The notes below the pieces were generated by a model. That model did no database searches. It worked only from the letters and a program-made list of their open reading frames with translations, and was not told the origin of the DNA. This document shows, one piece after another, positions 61,243 through 64,000 of a stretch of 64,000 bases of DNA (positions are counted from its first letter, which is position 1; the number at the start of each line of letters is the position of its first letter). Origin of the DNA: Chondrosia reniformis (taxonomy: Eukaryota; Porifera; Demospongiae; Chondrillida; Chondrillidae). Position numbers and translations under genes: made by a program. The stretch spans positions 3,784,501-3,848,500 of the forward strand of contig OX359196.1 in NCBI GenBank assembly GCA_947172415.1, given 5' to 3'.

Positions 61243-61931
61243 ATGAAATGGTTCCATTTTACAAGTGTTAGGAACAAATGTGAACGGGAAGGTATAAAAG
61301 CAGGAATGGAATGGACTCAATTACAGTGCTGGACTCAATCTCTCAACTCTGATATCCAAGGAAGTTCCAACAGCAGCTGGGAAAAAAGGAAGCACATCTC
61401 GCCGAAAAGGTATCCCCAAGGGAAAGAAAATGCCTGTTGTAACTCTATCTGAAGGACTTACCAGCCCACAATCTGACCACTCTGAGTCACCACCATGAAT
61501 CCCATTGCAGACAGTTCAGTCAAAAAGTGCATCACCACCACAACAGAATCCTATGCCATCACTCCCTAGTCAGCCACACCCCATGATGCCATCAACTCCA
61601 CCAGTTTTTCCATTGTTTAACCCTCCGTTGTCATCATTTTCATCTACATCGATGCCTTCATCCAGTTTATTTGATTATTCAAGCCTTCACTATGACAACC
61701 ATTCAATCAACTACAGTTACAGTAATTATGGGGACCCCCACCATCCCCATATTCTTCTAATATACCATGTTCCGCCTGAAGCACCTTAAGTGGACTCGAA
61801 TATTATCTTGTTATGGATGTGGGAACCCCATTAGGAAGGATGTTTCATACATTCCACTTCCTCCAAATGATTTTGTTGTTGCCTACAAAGAGTGCTGCTA
61901 CTACCGTAACCATGCCACACAAGAACTTTAG
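61243..61931 (+). pseudogene. Transposon-derived ORF with CxxCG motif
   Basis: Broken frames run in one direction. The first segment (61243-61452) contains EGIKAGMEWTQLQ and a basic stretch. The second (61505-61789) is Pro/Ser-rich. The last (61755-61931) reads FRLKHLKWTRILSCYGCGNP, then PLPPNDFVVAYKECCYYRNH. The pattern (F.VKFLKGNI..C.GCG, PPP.D.V..HKE) recurs in uncharacterised invertebrate proteins that I believe are transposon-encoded. Class unknown. Frame changes between segments could be introns or decay. Confidence 0.4.
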
Positions 61932-62987
61932 TTAACTGCAAATGAAGAAAATACCTATTATCACTTTATGATTCAGTGTATTCCCAAAAACATCCTGCTT
62001 TTATAGGCTCAATGCTACAAATACCATAGGAGGTTAGGTCCACCCTACAGGACATTCATAGAATGCACATCTATGAACAGTTTGGCATTAGCTTGCCATT
62101 TATCCATTGAAGTGCTGCCTATATCTGCCAAATCATACCTAACTCACTAACTCGTTTATAGCTACTGCTGCCTATATGTATTTGCTGATATATTCACTAT
62201 GTACTGCTCATGAATTTTGCCGAAATATGTACTTTCTGCTTATATTAGACATGGTGAACAATTGATTAATCCATTAGATATAAATTATGCAAAGAAAGTG
62301 AATCCATAATAATATTCGAATGTATGACGCAATAGTAAAATGGACGCCGTTTACTTGAGTTCTTGTATAGCCCTGGAAATCGTGTTTTAAAGTAGCTGAA
62401 TCTTTTAGAGTAAGTGAAGGACTGCTGCTACAGGAGGTAAGAATATATGCATAACTCTCTATATAGCAGTTGTTATAGCACGTAAATCATGTACAGCTAC
62501 AATTGGGCTTGTTAACTTTTAGCTAGAAACTCAAAGGACAACAAGAACATCTTTAAAACAAATTTATGTGATAGGAAATTTGTTAAGTACTGTAATTGAG
62601 TCCATTCCGTTCTGTTCCATTCCATTCCTGTTTTTATACCTTCCCAATATGAACATGCTATCTCTAGTCTGGGAAATGTCCCAAGTGCTAGGGTCTGCAA
62701 AGTGGACTCATTTGCAAGACCAGAGGAATTTACGTACTTCTCCAACCAGGCAGCAAGAAAGTACATTACTATATACAACTGTAGGCATAGAATACAATTT
62801 CCACGCAATTTAATCATCAACTTCTTTTCAGGTTTTCAACATTTTGATTTTCTAACTTTTCATGTAAAAATTTTTAATTAAATAAATCATTGACTAACCA
62901 CTACATCGAGACTGGAAACGAATGATGTAATCGGTTTGGAGCTTCGATTCCCGGAAGTACTACTTAGTTACGCTGAAGTGTGACACA
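61932..62987. other. Region with an inverted copy of the EGIK.GMEWTQLQ segment
   Basis: The sequence at 62589-62645 is the reverse complement of 61286-61327 with a short insertion, so the same coding stretch appears on the minus strand (62512-62820). Otherwise I see no gene. This may be one element inverted on itself. Confidence 0.4.
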
Positions 62988-63720
62988 ATGGCGAATGAAG
63001 TCAACATGTATACTCCTTTTCTTAGTGAAGTCGCATCTCTTGAGGATGGTATTCATTCTAACAGCTTTTCGCGAAGAGGTAAGAACCAGACTTAAGAAAT
63101 CAAGTGATTCTTAGCAGCAGCAAGTAAACAGGAAAAGATGGTGCAGGACTTTTCTTCCCATCTATATGCTACCATCCATAAGTGCATCACGACATCGTAT
63201 GCCAGCAAGCAGATCTGGTGAGAAAAATCTTCGATGGCCTTCTATCAGCTGCAGATTACAAAAATTCCTGATTTACAGAACAAGCTTCACTTAGATCTTT
63301 CTATACAGCCTCAAACAGCATCTCGTTTGATCTTTAAGAATTTTTTGGCAGAAAGACTGTCCAAAAGGAGAGGACCTCAGGAGGGTGCAACATTTGATCC
63401 AGTAATTCTTGAAGGTGGTCAGGAAAAAGCACTTAGGAATGCAGCAGGCTTTGTTCCCTTCAAGTACTAAAGAAGCATTAGAAGCAGGATAGAAGCTGCT
63501 TCAATAGTGGATTGCCTGTCAGATACGTATGTCTGTACAGGGAGATGAAAGCAGTTTTCTCGCTTACACAACAACAATGGGTCAAGGCAGTCAACAGGGG
63601 TGGGCTTTTTGAAGTTAGTGAAAACTGCTTTGGAGATAGAAATAAGAGCTATGAAGGAACACATAGAAGGCAGCACTGTGAAAACTCTTTTATTGGGATA
63701 ACCTTGCCAGTAAATGTATA
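62988..63720 (+). CDS. Putative multi-exon gene, possibly transposon-derived (AAGFVPFK / RGGLFEV motifs)
   Basis: The start ATG 62988 gives MANEVNMYTPFLSEVASLED and a clean donor after 63078. A second exon (63115-63217) joins in phase and ends at a GTGAGA donor. A later segment (about 63234-63466) contains EGGQEKALRNAAGFVPFK, then splices at a GTACTA donor to about 63540 to give KEMKAVFSLTQQQWVKAVNR, then GGLFEVSENCF. The AGYVP and RGGL motifs recur together in uncharacterised cnidarian and sponge proteins. The junction between exons 2 and 3 does not resolve in frame. The gene may run past the window end. No function can be given. Confidence 0.4.
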
Positions 63721-64000
63721 ACACAACACATAGTCTGACAAGCACCACTTTGTATGTATACGGCTGTAGTAACAGTGGCTAACCTTCATTAGATGAGGTA
63801 TATTGTTGTCCCAACACAGGAAGAACAGAGCAAGGCAGTTAAAACGGGAAAAAGACCGTGAAAACCCTTCAACAACCACGGATTCACCTGATCCAGATGT
63901 GAGAAAATACTTCTTTCTGACCATTGTCCCCAAATCAAATGGTCGAAAGAGTTCAATTGGGCTATGAGGTTCAAATCTGAGTGGGAGAAGCTAGGAAGAT

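Noticed and set aside
1..64000. CRISPR arrays, bacterial operons or prophage
   Set aside because: Repeats are palindromic transposons or minisatellites without spacer structure; genes are intron-split, so the window is eukaryotic.

Overview
This window is eukaryotic and animal-like. It is AT-rich, its genes are split by short GT-AG introns, and the gene families are metazoan: tandem EGF repeats with a laminin G domain, a leishmanolysin (M8) protease, a two-RRM hnRNP and a SPIN90/NCKIPSD relative. Very dense TACGTA motifs, compact introns and a wide range of DNA transposons and Penelope-type elements would fit a demosponge or another early-branching animal. The species is an inference, not something the sequence proves.

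Layout. (1) 22-12932, + strand: a 20-exon gene that I reconstructed by hand. It has a signal peptide, a complete M8 metalloprotease domain, 22 EGF-like repeats and a terminal laminin G domain (about 1669 aa, frame consistent across all exons). Its introns hold a LINE fragment, a terminal-inverted-repeat element and Penelope-like 3' ends. (2) 13871-18288, - strand: an 8-exon hnRNP A/B-type gene (312 aa), convergent with gene 1. (3) 18292-23698: a 5.4 kb unit with 57-bp perfect terminal inverted repeats, lying directly upstream of the hnRNP start codon. It holds a 1.3 kb palindrome, a GC-rich tandem repeat and a frameshifted Merlin (IS1016-type) transposase. (4) 24569-26038: an IS3-like integrase gene broken by one in-frame TAG. 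(5) 26466-53007: a second, direct copy of the region from about 8323 to 23968. It carries only the EGF/LamG exon (a pseudogene) and a complete second hnRNP gene (47364-52730, 310 aa).

The second copy has taken up a 7788-bp EnSpm/CACTA transposon (29317-37104), an 8.75 kb cluster of nested palindromes (37707-46458) and a 440-bp Tigger/pogo element (51481-51920). The EnSpm element encodes a TNP2-like transposase (- strand, one frameshift) and an intact SAMD3-like protein (+ strand). Near its left end lies a complete type I hammerhead ribozyme (29483-29547).

(6) 53000-64000: retroelement debris (an RT C-terminus, a Penelope GIY-YIG domain and a decayed LINE RT), the C-terminal exons of a SPIN90-like gene (56746-59707, - strand), a second Tigger remnant and two further TE-like coding regions.

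The most notable signals are the leishmanolysin-EGF-LamG architecture, the hammerhead ribozyme inside a DNA transposon, the hnRNP duplicates whose exons differ more than their introns, and the palindromes whose asymmetric loop occurs in both orientations. Exon boundaries, identities and counts were all worked out by eye.
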